Positions 1 to 5,229 of a stretch of 5,229 bases of DNA are shown piece after piece (position 1 is the stretch's first letter; every line of letters begins with the position of its first letter). This DNA is from Dehalococcoidia bacterium (GTDB lineage: Bacteria; Chloroflexota; Dehalococcoidia; Lucifugimonadales; Lucifugimonadaceae): positions 1 to 5,229 of the forward strand of contig JAAXHR010000200.1 of NCBI GenBank assembly GCA_012270805.1. Reading direction: 5' to 3'. The notes under the pieces are model-generated. The model saw nothing but the letters and a program-made list of their open reading frames with translations. It ran no database searches and was not told the DNA's origin. The position numbers were made by a program, and so were the translations under genes.

Positions 1-93
1 TCCGCTACGCATCTGGAGATTCGGGCGTGCGACGCGGTGCGCGTCAAGCACCTGCACGGTTCGAAATATTCTAGCGCGAGTTACGAAACAGCA
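1..93. other. Unassigned stretch downstream of sufD
   Basis: These 93 bases lie beyond the sufD stop in the direction of suf transcription. All that stands out is a GC-rich hairpin at 27-51. On the minus strand a frame opens at a GTG at 57 and reads off the window edge (VQVLDAHRVARP...). It has no visible ribosome site and does not resemble the start of SufS, SufU, SufE or a Rieske ferredoxin, the genes often found after sufD. On the plus strand short frames also run in from the edge; the one ending at 95-97 is Arg-rich and unconvincing. I cannot assign a gene here. Confidence 0.4.
27..51 (-). terminator. GC-rich hairpin after sufD, possible terminator or attenuator
   Basis: The stem is GTGC+GACGCG (27-36) paired with CGCGTC (40-45) and GCAC (48-51). 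It has a three-base loop and an AA bulge at 46-47, so ten base pairs in all. It starts 42 bases past the sufD stop. No U-tract follows it on either strand, so it is not a classical intrinsic terminator. It could be an mRNA 3' end stabiliser, an attenuator before a further operon gene, or chance in GC-rich DNA. Confidence 0.3.
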
Positions 94-1455
94 CTAAGCG
101 GTGCCGATGGTGTCCGATGCCGCCTGCAACTCCGGCATCAAGGTGTCAAGCTGGCTCTCCAAGAACGCTAGCAACTCGTCATCCTCGAATTCGGATAGGA
201 TCTCGGCGACGAATCCACGTATCAACATCGCTTGCGCAGTATCGTAATCGACCCCGCGTGACTGTAGATAGAACAGCGTATCTTCATCGACGTGACCCGC
301 AGTCGCACCATGCGCGCATTTCACATCATCAGCGTAGATTTCAAGTGACGGCTTGGTATCGACCTCGGCGCCGTGCGAAAGCAGCAAGTTCAAATCCTTC
401 TGGTTCGCATCGGTCTTCTGAGCGCCACGCTCGACCGTGATCTTGCCACTGAACACTGCCCGAGACCGTCCCGAAAGAATGCCCTTGTAGTACTGGTCAC
501 TCGTGCAATGCGGCGCGGTGTGTGTAGTGCTGATCTCGTTGTCTTGATGTTGCCGATTGGTAGTCAAATACACACCGTGCAACGTCGATTCGGCATATTC
601 GCCTACCAGTTGCGTAAAGACATCGTTGCGACCGATATCTGAACCGACGCTGAACGAAGTAGAGCGATAATCGGAGTTCCCTTCCTGCAATACCCGAGTT
701 GTGGCGAAATGGAACGACTTCTCGCCGTCGATCTGTAACCTGTAGTGCGTCAGCGTCGCGTCTTCGCCTAACGTGATCTCGGACACCGGGGCAGACAGAT
801 GCGTTGCATCCGACACCGAGATGTGTGATTCGATCATCGTTACCGAGCCACCCTTGCCGACTGCGATCGCGATCCGGGGATAAACTCCCCGCAGACCAGA
901 TTCCCCGCCGGTGGTAACGAACACCAAATGGATCGGCGTGTCGACTTCCGAATCATCAGCGACCTCGAGAAACAACCCGTCACTGAGAAACGCCGTATTG
1001 AGTGCCACAAAGGCGTTGTCGGTGCAATCGGCCAATTCGCCGAGAAGGCCGAAATCGGCAATGGGCTTCAGCGCGGAGCCTGCCGGAGCATCGCCAGTGT
1101 CTGAAAGACTTTCATCCAACATTCCGTCTACGAACACGACGTTGTGCCATGCATCGGCTAAAGGAACACGTTGATTTAACTCATCGCGGTCGACAGATGA
1201 TGAAAGTACGCCAAATCGGAACTCGGTCCGGTCAATCTGTCTGAGATCGGTGTATTTCCAGAGCTCGTTGCCTCGACGATGGATTGGGAATCCGATGCGT
1301 TCGAACTCACGCCAACCGGTGTTACGGAGATCGGGAACCGGGTTTGGGGCAACACCATTGCTGGAACTGCCGACGATGAACTGCTGCCAATCGTTGCGGT
1401 ACGTCTCTAAGTGCCGAGTCGAGTTGGTCGGCATCACGGCTGCGTTCAGGGTCAT
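94..1455 (-). CDS. sufD: Fe-S cluster assembly protein SufD
   Basis: SufD is the non-ATPase partner of SufB in the cytosolic SufBC2D scaffold that builds iron-sulfur clusters. The product is 453 residues, in or slightly above the usual family range. The N-terminal helical part contains the typical GxPxxRxxELWKYTDL-like segment (about residues 50-65). The long middle is the beta-helix region. The C-terminal signature has QKTDANQ (346-352), PSLEI (369-373) and VKCAHGATAG, placing Cys380 and His382 where E. coli SufD has Cys358 and His360; His360 is needed for cluster assembly. The frame is open further upstream, but I chose the ATG at 1455: the extension would overlap sufC, reads as low-complexity residues unlike SufD, and this ATG has AGGGG seven bases ahead. 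The gene sits 10 bases after sufC, so translational coupling is likely. Identification is secure; the exact start is very likely. Confidence 0.96.
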   Translation of the reverse strand: MTLNAAVMPTNSTRHLETYRNDWQQFIVGSSSNGVAPNPVPDLRNTGWREFERIGFPIHRRGNELWKYTDLRQIDRTEFRFGVLSSSVDRDELNQRVPLADAWHNVVFVDGMLDESLSDTGDAPAGSALKPIADFGLLGELADCTDNAFVALNTAFLSDGLFLEVADDSEVDTPIHLVFVTTGGESGLRGVYPRIAIAVGKGGSVTMIESHISVSDATHLSAPVSEITLGEDATLTHYRLQIDGEKSFHFATTRVLQEGNSDYRSTSFSVGSDIGRNDVFTQLVGEYAESTLHGVYLTTNRQHQDNEISTTHTAPHCTSDQYYKGILSGRSRAVFSGKITVERGAQKTDANQKDLNLLLSHGAEVDTKPSLEIYADDVKCAHGATAGHVDEDTLFYLQSRGVDYDTAQAMLIRGFVAEILSEFEDDELLAFLESQLDTLMPELQAASDTIGTA

Positions 1456-1462
1456 AGAAGCA

Positions 1463-1467
1463 CCCCT
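1463..1467 (-). promoter_or_regulatory. Ribosome binding site of sufD
   Basis: AGGGG on the minus strand lies seven bases before the sufD ATG and overlaps the TAG stop of sufC (1466-1468). It fixes the sufD start at 1455 rather than at the longer open frame beginning at 1542, and it implies that ribosomes finishing sufC can reinitiate on sufD. Confidence 0.7.
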
Positions 1468-2230
1468 ACTTCCCGTTCCGCTGGGCTGCGAGATAGTCGC
1501 GATAGCCGTTCTGCTCGACCTTTTCAGCCAGCAACTCGTCACCCGTTTCTACGATCTTGCCATCGACTAGGACGTGTACGACATCAGGCCTGACATAGTG
1601 AAGCAATCGCTGGTAGTGCGTGACGATGACAAAGCTGCGCTCTGGAGAGCGCATCTTGTTGACGCCATCGGCAACCGCCTGCAGCGCATCGATGTCGAGT
1701 CCCGAATCAGTCTCGTCCATGATCGCGATCCTTGGGTCCATAACCTGCATCTGAAGCATCTCGTTGCGCTTCTTTTCACCGCCCGAAAACCCTTCGTTGA
1801 GCGATCGCTTGATCAGTTCCGGGTTGACGCCGACCTCTTCGACTTTCTGATCGAAGAGTCTCGAGAATTCGCGCACCGACATCTTCTTTTTCCCGTTGGC
1901 GTCGTCGATCGCGTCTTTCGCCGCCTTGAGGAACTGCCACGGTCGAACGCCCGGGACTTCCGACGGATACTGCATCGCCAAAAACAATCCTAATTGGGCG
2001 CGTTGATCCGGCATCAAATCGACGATGCTCTCGCCATCGACGGTGATGTCGCCCTCAGTGACGGTGTACGACGGTTTACCCATCAGCACGTTGGCAAGCG
2101 TGCTCTTGCCGCTGCCGTTGGGCCCCATGATCGCGTGCACCTCGCCCAGATTCACTTCCAGATCGATGCCCTTCAATATGACTTCGTCGCTGTCGGTGAC
2201 AGAGGCGTGCAAATTCTCAATCTTCAGCAT
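1466..2230 (-). CDS. sufC: Fe-S cluster assembly ATPase SufC
   Basis: SufC is the soluble ABC-type ATPase that binds SufB and SufD and drives the conformational change of the SufBC2D scaffold. The 254-residue product has the whole ATPase set: Walker A GPNGSGKST (36-44), Q-loop Gln87 in AMQYP, the SufC-type signature FSGGEKKRNE (148-157), Walker B ending in Asp172-Glu173, the following SGLD (176-179) and the H-loop His205 in VTHYQRLL. Length and the absence of membrane segments fit SufC rather than a transporter ATPase; the SGGEKKRNE signature is diagnostic of the subfamily. The ATG at 2230 has GAGAG five bases upstream. It lies 160 bases after sufB, longer than is usual inside a suf operon, and 10 bases before sufD. 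Confidence 0.97.
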   Translation of the reverse strand: MLKIENLHASVTDSDEVILKGIDLEVNLGEVHAIMGPNGSGKSTLANVLMGKPSYTVTEGDITVDGESIVDLMPDQRAQLGLFLAMQYPSEVPGVRPWQFLKAAKDAIDDANGKKKMSVREFSRLFDQKVEEVGVNPELIKRSLNEGFSGGEKKRNEMLQMQVMDPRIAIMDETDSGLDIDALQAVADGVNKMRSPERSFVIVTHYQRLLHYVRPDVVHVLVDGKIVETGDELLAEKVEQNGYRDYLAAQRNGK

Positions 2231-2319
2231 TCGGTCTCTCGTGCAGATTGTCCAGGTTGTTTTCCGGCTGTATGCGTGCTACCTGCCGCGACCAGATCGC
2301 GGAGGATCGATTCAGACAT
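2224..2319 (-). other. Possible 31-codon small ORF in the sufB-sufC gap
   Basis: An ATG at 2319 opens a frame of 31 codons, beginning MSESILRDLV and ending ARETEC. Its TGA (2226-2224) lies inside the first codons of sufC, as in ATGCTGA, the arrangement typical of translational coupling. There is no good ribosome site before the ATG and I recognise no family, so it may be chance. If translated, it would act mainly as a leader that loads ribosomes onto sufC. Confidence 0.15.
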
Positions 2320-2390
2320 CAGTTCGCTACTGTCGGCTGTGTTCAAGTTACGAACAAAGCCGATTGGTCGAGTGATGCTTCGTGGCTTCA
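2231..2390 (-). other. 160-base sufB-sufC intergenic gap
   Basis: The gap separates two genes that are usually close together. SufB ends with a normal C-terminus (SLEGAVG) and SufC begins with a normal N-terminus (MLKIENLHASV), so the gap is not the debris of either. It holds the small ORF noted above and an inverted repeat TGTTC-N7-GAACA at 2340-2356. No intrinsic terminator is visible. A TTGAAC sequence followed 17 bases later by ACTGAT is too weak to call a promoter. Confidence 0.6.
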
Positions 2391-3860
2391 CTACCCGACT
2401 GCGCCTTCCAAGCTGACTTTCAGCAACTGTCCAGCTTCAAGCGCGAATTCGAACGGCAGCTCCTTGATCACGTCCCGGCTCCAACCGGTGATGATCATGT
2501 GGTGAGCATCCTCTTCGGAAATTCCACGGGACATCAAGTAAAAAAGCTGGTCGTCGCTGACTTTGGATGTGCTGGCCTCGTGCTCCAACCGAGCGGTCGG
2601 GTTGCGTACCTCGATGTATGGAACGGTGTGGGCACCGCATTGATCGCCGACCAGCAACGAGTCGCACTGCGTGTGATTCGTGGCGTTCTCAGCACCCGGC
2701 ATGATCTTTACTCCGCCACGATATGTGTTTTCGCCATGACCAGCGGAGATGCCCTTTGACACGATAGTCGACTTCGTGTTTTTGCCGATGTGGATCATCT
2801 TGGTTCCGGTGTCGGCTTGCTGATAGTTGTTGGCGAGAGCGACAGAGTAGAATTCGCCTACTGAATTATCCCCTCGCAGAATGACCGACGGATATTTCCA
2901 AGTGATCGCCGAACCGGTTTCGACCTGCGTCCACGAGATTTTGGCATCGCGTTCCGTCATACCCCGCTTGGTCACGAAGTTGTAGACACCACCCTGCCCT
3001 TCCTTAGTCCCCGGATACCAGTTCTGGATCGTCGAATACTTGATCTCGCCGTGGTCCAGGGCGACGAGTTCCACGACGGCTGCGTGTAGCTGGCTCGTGC
3101 GCCGGATGGGGGCCGTGCACCCTTCAAGGTAGCTGACGTATGCGCCTTCATCGGCGATGATGAGTGTGCGCTCGAACTGACCGGACCCTTCGGTGTTGAT
3201 GCGGAAATAGGTCATCAACTCAATCGGACACCGCACACCCGGCGGCACGTACGCAAACGAACCGTCCGAGAATACGGCGGAGTTCAACGCGGCGAAGAAG
3301 TTGTCCGTATACGGAACCACCGAACCCAGGTACTTCTGAACGAGCTCGGGATGATTTTGGACGGCTTCGGTGAAGGAGCAGAATATGATGCCCCGCTCTT
3401 CAAGCTGGTCCGCGTAAGTCGTCGCAACCGAGACCGAGTCGAACACGGCATCGACAGCGACACCGGCGAGCCGTTCGCGCTCGTGTAGCGGAATGCCCAG
3501 CTTGTCAAACGTATCAAGCATCTCTGGATCGACTTCGTCCAAACTCTTAGGAGCGTCGTCGAAGGATTTAGGCGCCGCGTAGTAGTAGATGTCTTGGTAG
3601 TCGATATCCGGATATCGCAGTTTGGCCCAGCGAGGTACAGCGTCGTCGCGCTGCAACTTGCTCCAGTATTCAAAAGCCTTCAACCGCCACTCGAGCAGCC
3701 ATTCCGGCTCGTCTTTTTTCTCCGATATCAGCCGGACGATGTCAGCATTCAGGCCCTTAGGTGCCAATTCCATCTCGACATCGGTTGAGAATCCCCATTT
3801 GTAGCCCGCGTCTTCGAGCTTGGATTCCCGTGAGATGGTGAGTCTGTCTTGAGTAGTCAA
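2391..3860 (-). CDS. sufB: Fe-S cluster assembly protein SufB
   Basis: SufB is the main scaffold subunit of SufBC2D, accepting sulfur and nucleating the iron-sulfur cluster at its interface with SufD. The 489-residue product is of normal family length. In order it shows the N-terminal YKWGFSTDVE...KGLN and EPEWLLEWRL segments (20-60), YYYAAPKS (92-99), YVPPGVRCPIEL (204-215), YLEGC with Cys248, and KYSTIQNWYPG (274-284). Near the C-terminus are NHTQCDSLLVG with Cys399 and RLEHEAST with His427 and Glu428. By alignment to E. coli, Cys248 matches the sulfur-entry Cys254, Cys399 matches Cys405 and Glu428 matches Glu434. The start is TTG at 3860, with GGGAG five bases upstream. The first internal ATG (residue 30) would cut off conserved sequence, so TTG is preferred. 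It is the first suf gene, with a 480-base divergent region upstream. Confidence 0.97.
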   Translation of the reverse strand: MTTQDRLTISRESKLEDAGYKWGFSTDVEMELAPKGLNADIVRLISEKKDEPEWLLEWRLKAFEYWSKLQRDDAVPRWAKLRYPDIDYQDIYYYAAPKSFDDAPKSLDEVDPEMLDTFDKLGIPLHERERLAGVAVDAVFDSVSVATTYADQLEERGIIFCSFTEAVQNHPELVQKYLGSVVPYTDNFFAALNSAVFSDGSFAYVPPGVRCPIELMTYFRINTEGSGQFERTLIIADEGAYVSYLEGCTAPIRRTSQLHAAVVELVALDHGEIKYSTIQNWYPGTKEGQGGVYNFVTKRGMTERDAKISWTQVETGSAITWKYPSVILRGDNSVGEFYSVALANNYQQADTGTKMIHIGKNTKSTIVSKGISAGHGENTYRGGVKIMPGAENATNHTQCDSLLVGDQCGAHTVPYIEVRNPTARLEHEASTSKVSDDQLFYLMSRGISEEDAHHMIITGWSRDVIKELPFEFALEAGQLLKVSLEGAVG

Positions 3861-3865
3861 CTAGG

Positions 3866-3870
3866 CTCCC
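3866..3870 (-). promoter_or_regulatory. Ribosome binding site of sufB
   Basis: GGGAG on the minus strand sits five bases before the TTG at 3860. This is the main reason, with conservation of the N-terminal residues, for accepting a TTG start. Confidence 0.65.
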
Positions 3871-3963
3871 GTTCTTACAACCATTCAGTTGGGGTTTTGG
3901 CTACACACTTGGCCGCGCCATCACGCCGTAGCATTGGGGCACTCTCGTCGGATTCGTGTGCCC

Positions 3964-4038
3964 GTCGAACTCCTGATTGCTTCTGTCATTAATTTTACCA
4001 GTCGAACGAAATCCGTCGAAATCGCAATCTTATCGAAC
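3964..4038 (-). promoter_or_regulatory. Cluster of four TCGAA boxes upstream of sufB
   Basis: TCGAA occurs at 3965-3969, 4002-4006, 4016-4020 and 4033-4037, all in one orientation. Two copies read GTCGAAC, one GTCGAAA and one ATCGAAC. One box lies downstream of the candidate -10, one in the spacer, one at the -35 and one just upstream. That placement suits an operator for an iron or redox regulator, but the motif is short and I do not recognise it as a known SufR, IscR or Fur site. Confidence 0.25.
3992..4020 (-). promoter_or_regulatory. Candidate suf operon promoter (extended -10)
   Basis: On the minus strand TGGTAAAAT gives a -10 of TAAAAT (3997-3992) with a TG extension. The -35 position, 17 bases upstream, is TTCGAC, a poor match, so the promoter would lean on the extended -10 or on an activator. 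Initiation near 3985 would leave a leader of about 125 bases before sufB. The TTCGAC at the -35 is itself one of the repeated boxes in this region. Confidence 0.35.
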
Positions 4039-4110
4039 AACTGTGTCACCTACTAAACAATGTCAACACTTGTGTCGTCCTGAACAATGAGTCGTCTCTG
4101 GCGCAGATCT

Positions 4111-4222
4111 TGTCATTCCGAACGAAACTTCTGTCATACCGAGCGCAACGAGGAATCTACGCGTCTTGCACTGTGGCTGACGCATCAGATTCTTCACTTC
4201 GCTACGCCTGTTCAGAATGACA
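4111..4222. repeat. Degenerate palindromic intergenic repeat with partial extra copy
   Basis: The main element is 4132-4222. The left arm runs from TGTCATACCGAGCGCAACG to GAATCT (4132-4158); the right arm runs from AGATTCTTCACTTCGCTACG to ATGACA (4187-4222) and is its imperfect reverse complement. An inner GCGTC (4161-4165) / GACGC (4179-4183) pair continues the stem, so the whole would fold into a long hairpin. Directly to the left, TGTCATTCCGAACGAA (4111-4126) repeats the left-arm start, evidently a truncated copy. Palindromes with a GTCATTCCGAGCG...GAGGAATCT core are scattered between genes in several bacterial groups, Chloroflexota among them. There is no ORF, so it is a passive or MITE-like element at most. 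It may also act as a transcript end structure. Confidence 0.7.
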
Positions 4223-4340
4223 TGAGCAGTAGCATTTCACTGTCAAAACGCCATTGATGGTTCGGGGAAAATCAGATCGACCCGTATCCTAAGCCTTAAC
4301 ACTCAACGACGGCCATTGCCGATCATCTGCGAATACGAAC

Positions 4341-5036
4341 TTGCCTCTCCAGCAACTCAAGAGAAGATTGTTCGACATCCTGATTGGCCGCTCCACAAAT
4401 GAAGCCCCTTCCGGAACATCAGAAATCGAAAACGCTTTGCGGTCCAGACGAGAGATTGATCGCCGCGTCGCAAAAGCGACGTTGGACGTGCCGCGGGAAG
4501 AGTTCGTAGCGGAAAAAGATCGTGGCTGCGCGACGTATGATCGTGCCCTATCGATAGGAAAGGGACAAACGATTTCGCAACCAAGCCTCGTCGCGCACAT
4601 GATCTCGGAGCTCAGGATTGCTAACGGAACATCCCACGTTCTGGATGTCGGATGTGGTTCTGGTTACCAAACCGCGATACTTTCGCTCTTGGCCGAGGAC
4701 GTTGTCACCGTCGAGCGGATCGCCGAACTTGCTGATGCAGCTCGTTCCCGCTTAAAACGACTGGGCTACAACAACGTCAAGGTTGTCCAAGCGTCTGAAG
4801 GAGTCTTGGGTTGCCCAGACCTTGGACCTTACGATGCGATCATTGTCGGAGCCTCGGCACCGGATATTCCTCATTCTCTGGTGAATCAGTTGAAACCCGG
4901 AGGGCGTATGGTGATACCCATCGGGACTCGCAGAAGACAACGGGTGGCAACCATCGTTCGCACCGGCAACGGTTTCGAAGCCAAATACGGGGTTGAGTGC
5001 GTCTTCGTACCGCTGATCGGCCCCGAAGCTTGGTGA
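4341..5036 (+). CDS. pcm: Protein-L-isoaspartate O-methyltransferase (PIMT)
   Basis: PIMT methylates L-isoaspartyl residues in aged proteins using S-adenosylmethionine, beginning their repair. The 231-residue product has the family landmarks in order: RRVAKATLDVPREEFV (41-56), SIGKGQTISQPSLVAHM (71-87) with the substrate-site TISQP, the SAM-binding LDVGCGSGYQTAIL (101-114), VERIAELA (124-131), YDAIIVGASAPDIP (164-177), QLKPGGRMVIPIG (183-195) and FVPLIG (222-227). The loop that usually reads GDG before the YDxI strand reads SEG here (152-154). The start is uncertain: TTG at 4341 gives the longest form, with no clear ribosome site; a second in-frame TTG lies at 4368; an in-frame stop at 4290-4292 bars anything longer with a common start. 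The first 28 or so residues are a poorly conserved extension. gatB follows after 74 bases. Confidence 0.92.
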   Translation: MPLQQLKRRLFDILIGRSTNEAPSGTSEIENALRSRREIDRRVAKATLDVPREEFVAEKDRGCATYDRALSIGKGQTISQPSLVAHMISELRIANGTSHVLDVGCGSGYQTAILSLLAEDVVTVERIAELADAARSRLKRLGYNNVKVVQASEGVLGCPDLGPYDAIIVGASAPDIPHSLVNQLKPGGRMVIPIGTRRRQRVATIVRTGNGFEAKYGVECVFVPLIGPEAW

Positions 5037-5110
5037 AGCGAAAACCCTGTCACCGGTATTAGAAAATAGAAACGATCAACCTCAATCATGCCCAATACTG
5101 GGAACACTAC

Positions 5111-5229
5111 ATGTCAGACATTGAATTCGAAGCAGTAATCGGACTAGAAACGCACGTCCAGCTGAGCACCAAGAGCAAGATGTTTTCCTGGTCTAGTGCG
5201 GGTTACCAAAAGGCTTCGCCAAATACGTT
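5111..5229 (+). CDS. gatB: Asp-tRNA(Asn)/Glu-tRNA(Gln) amidotransferase subunit B, N-terminal fragment
   Basis: GatB binds the mischarged tRNA in the GatCAB complex, which converts Glu-tRNA(Gln) and Asp-tRNA(Asn) to the correct aminoacyl-tRNAs. Only 39 codons are present, the rest being cut by the window end. They include the strongly conserved FEAVIGLETHVQLSTKSKMF (6-25) and SPNT (36-39), enough for a firm call. The ATG at 5111 has GGGA seven bases upstream. The usual CxC pair right after KSKMF (as in MFCGCS or MFCSCS) is replaced by Ser-Trp-Ser. The gene follows pcm on the same strand without a visible terminator, so co-transcription is plausible. Confidence 0.9.
   Translation, partial: MSDIEFEAVIGLETHVQLSTKSKMFSWSSAGYQKASPNT

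Larger units (their letters stand above)
3861..4340. other. Divergent intergenic region between sufB and pcm
   Basis: I find no credible gene in these 480 bases. The half nearest sufB (3861-4040) carries the candidate suf promoter and TCGAA boxes. The centre (4036-4096) has three loose repeats of AACAA followed by TG and GTC, starting at 4036, 4056 and 4083. The half nearest pcm carries the palindromic repeat at 4111-4222. No convincing promoter for pcm could be placed; TTGATG (4254-4259) and TATCCT (4285-4290) are 25 bases apart, too far for a standard pair. A small CGGC-CATT-GCCG hairpin lies at 4310-4321, 19 bases before the pcm TTG. Confidence 0.7.

Noticed and set aside
52..75. GGTTCGAAAT resembling a tRNA T-loop near 59-68
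   Set aside because: The flanking bases do not pair into a T-stem and no acceptor or anticodon stem can be formed around it.
1456..1542. 29-residue N-terminal extension of SufD in the open frame
   Set aside because: It overlaps the end of sufC, has no SufD-like sequence, and a well-placed ribosome site supports the ATG at 1455.
2382..2759. 125-codon plus-strand frame opposite sufB, and similar frames opposite sufC and sufD
   Set aside because: They are shadows of strongly conserved genes on the other strand and show no recognisable family or ribosome site.
4036..4096. Three spaced AACAA..TG..GTC copies, considered as a CRISPR-like or iteron array
   Set aside because: The units are short and imperfect with unequal spacing (20 and 27 bases), and there are no adjacent cas or replication genes.
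4289..4600. 103-codon minus-strand frame across the pcm start
   Set aside because: It is antisense to conserved PIMT sequence for most of its length and shows no domain of its own.
5088..5138. 16-codon ORF starting at the ATG at 5088 and overlapping gatB out of frame
   Set aside because: It has no ribosome site and no coding character; the ATG at 5111 explains GatB fully.

Overview
The window carries five protein-coding genes of ordinary bacterial housekeeping type, in two divergent blocks. I do not see a novel system. The points worth a second look are mostly in the non-coding DNA. The proteins, non-ATG starts, slightly GC-rich composition and an intergenic palindromic repeat with a TGTCATTCCGAGCG...GAGGAATCT core suggest a free-living bacterium, perhaps of the Chloroflexota (Dehalococcoidia or SAR202-like). 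That placement is an inference from impression, not a computed result.

Left block, minus strand, positions 3860 down to 94: sufB, sufC and sufD, the SufBC2D scaffold and ATPase complex that assembles iron-sulfur clusters. The key residues known from E. coli are present: the SufB sulfur-entry Cys248, the SufB assembly residues Cys399 and Glu428, SufD Cys380 and His382, and a complete set of SufC ATPase motifs. sufC and sufD are tightly coupled, with a 10-base gap and the sufD ribosome site overlapping the sufC stop. sufB and sufC are separated by 160 bases. No sulfur donor (sufS, sufU or sufE) or regulator lies inside the window. The 93 bases beyond sufD hold a GC-rich hairpin and no gene I can recognise.

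Middle, 3861-4340: a 480-base divergent intergenic region. The suf-proximal half has a candidate extended -10 promoter and four same-orientation TCGAA boxes. The pcm-proximal half has a degenerate palindromic repeat with a partial extra copy.

Right block, plus strand: pcm, a protein-L-isoaspartate O-methyltransferase for protein repair, starting at TTG. After 74 bases comes the first 39 codons of gatB, the Asp/Glu-tRNA amidotransferase subunit B, cut by the window edge. The two may be co-transcribed, since no terminator is visible between them. No functional link between them and the suf genes is evident beyond adjacency.
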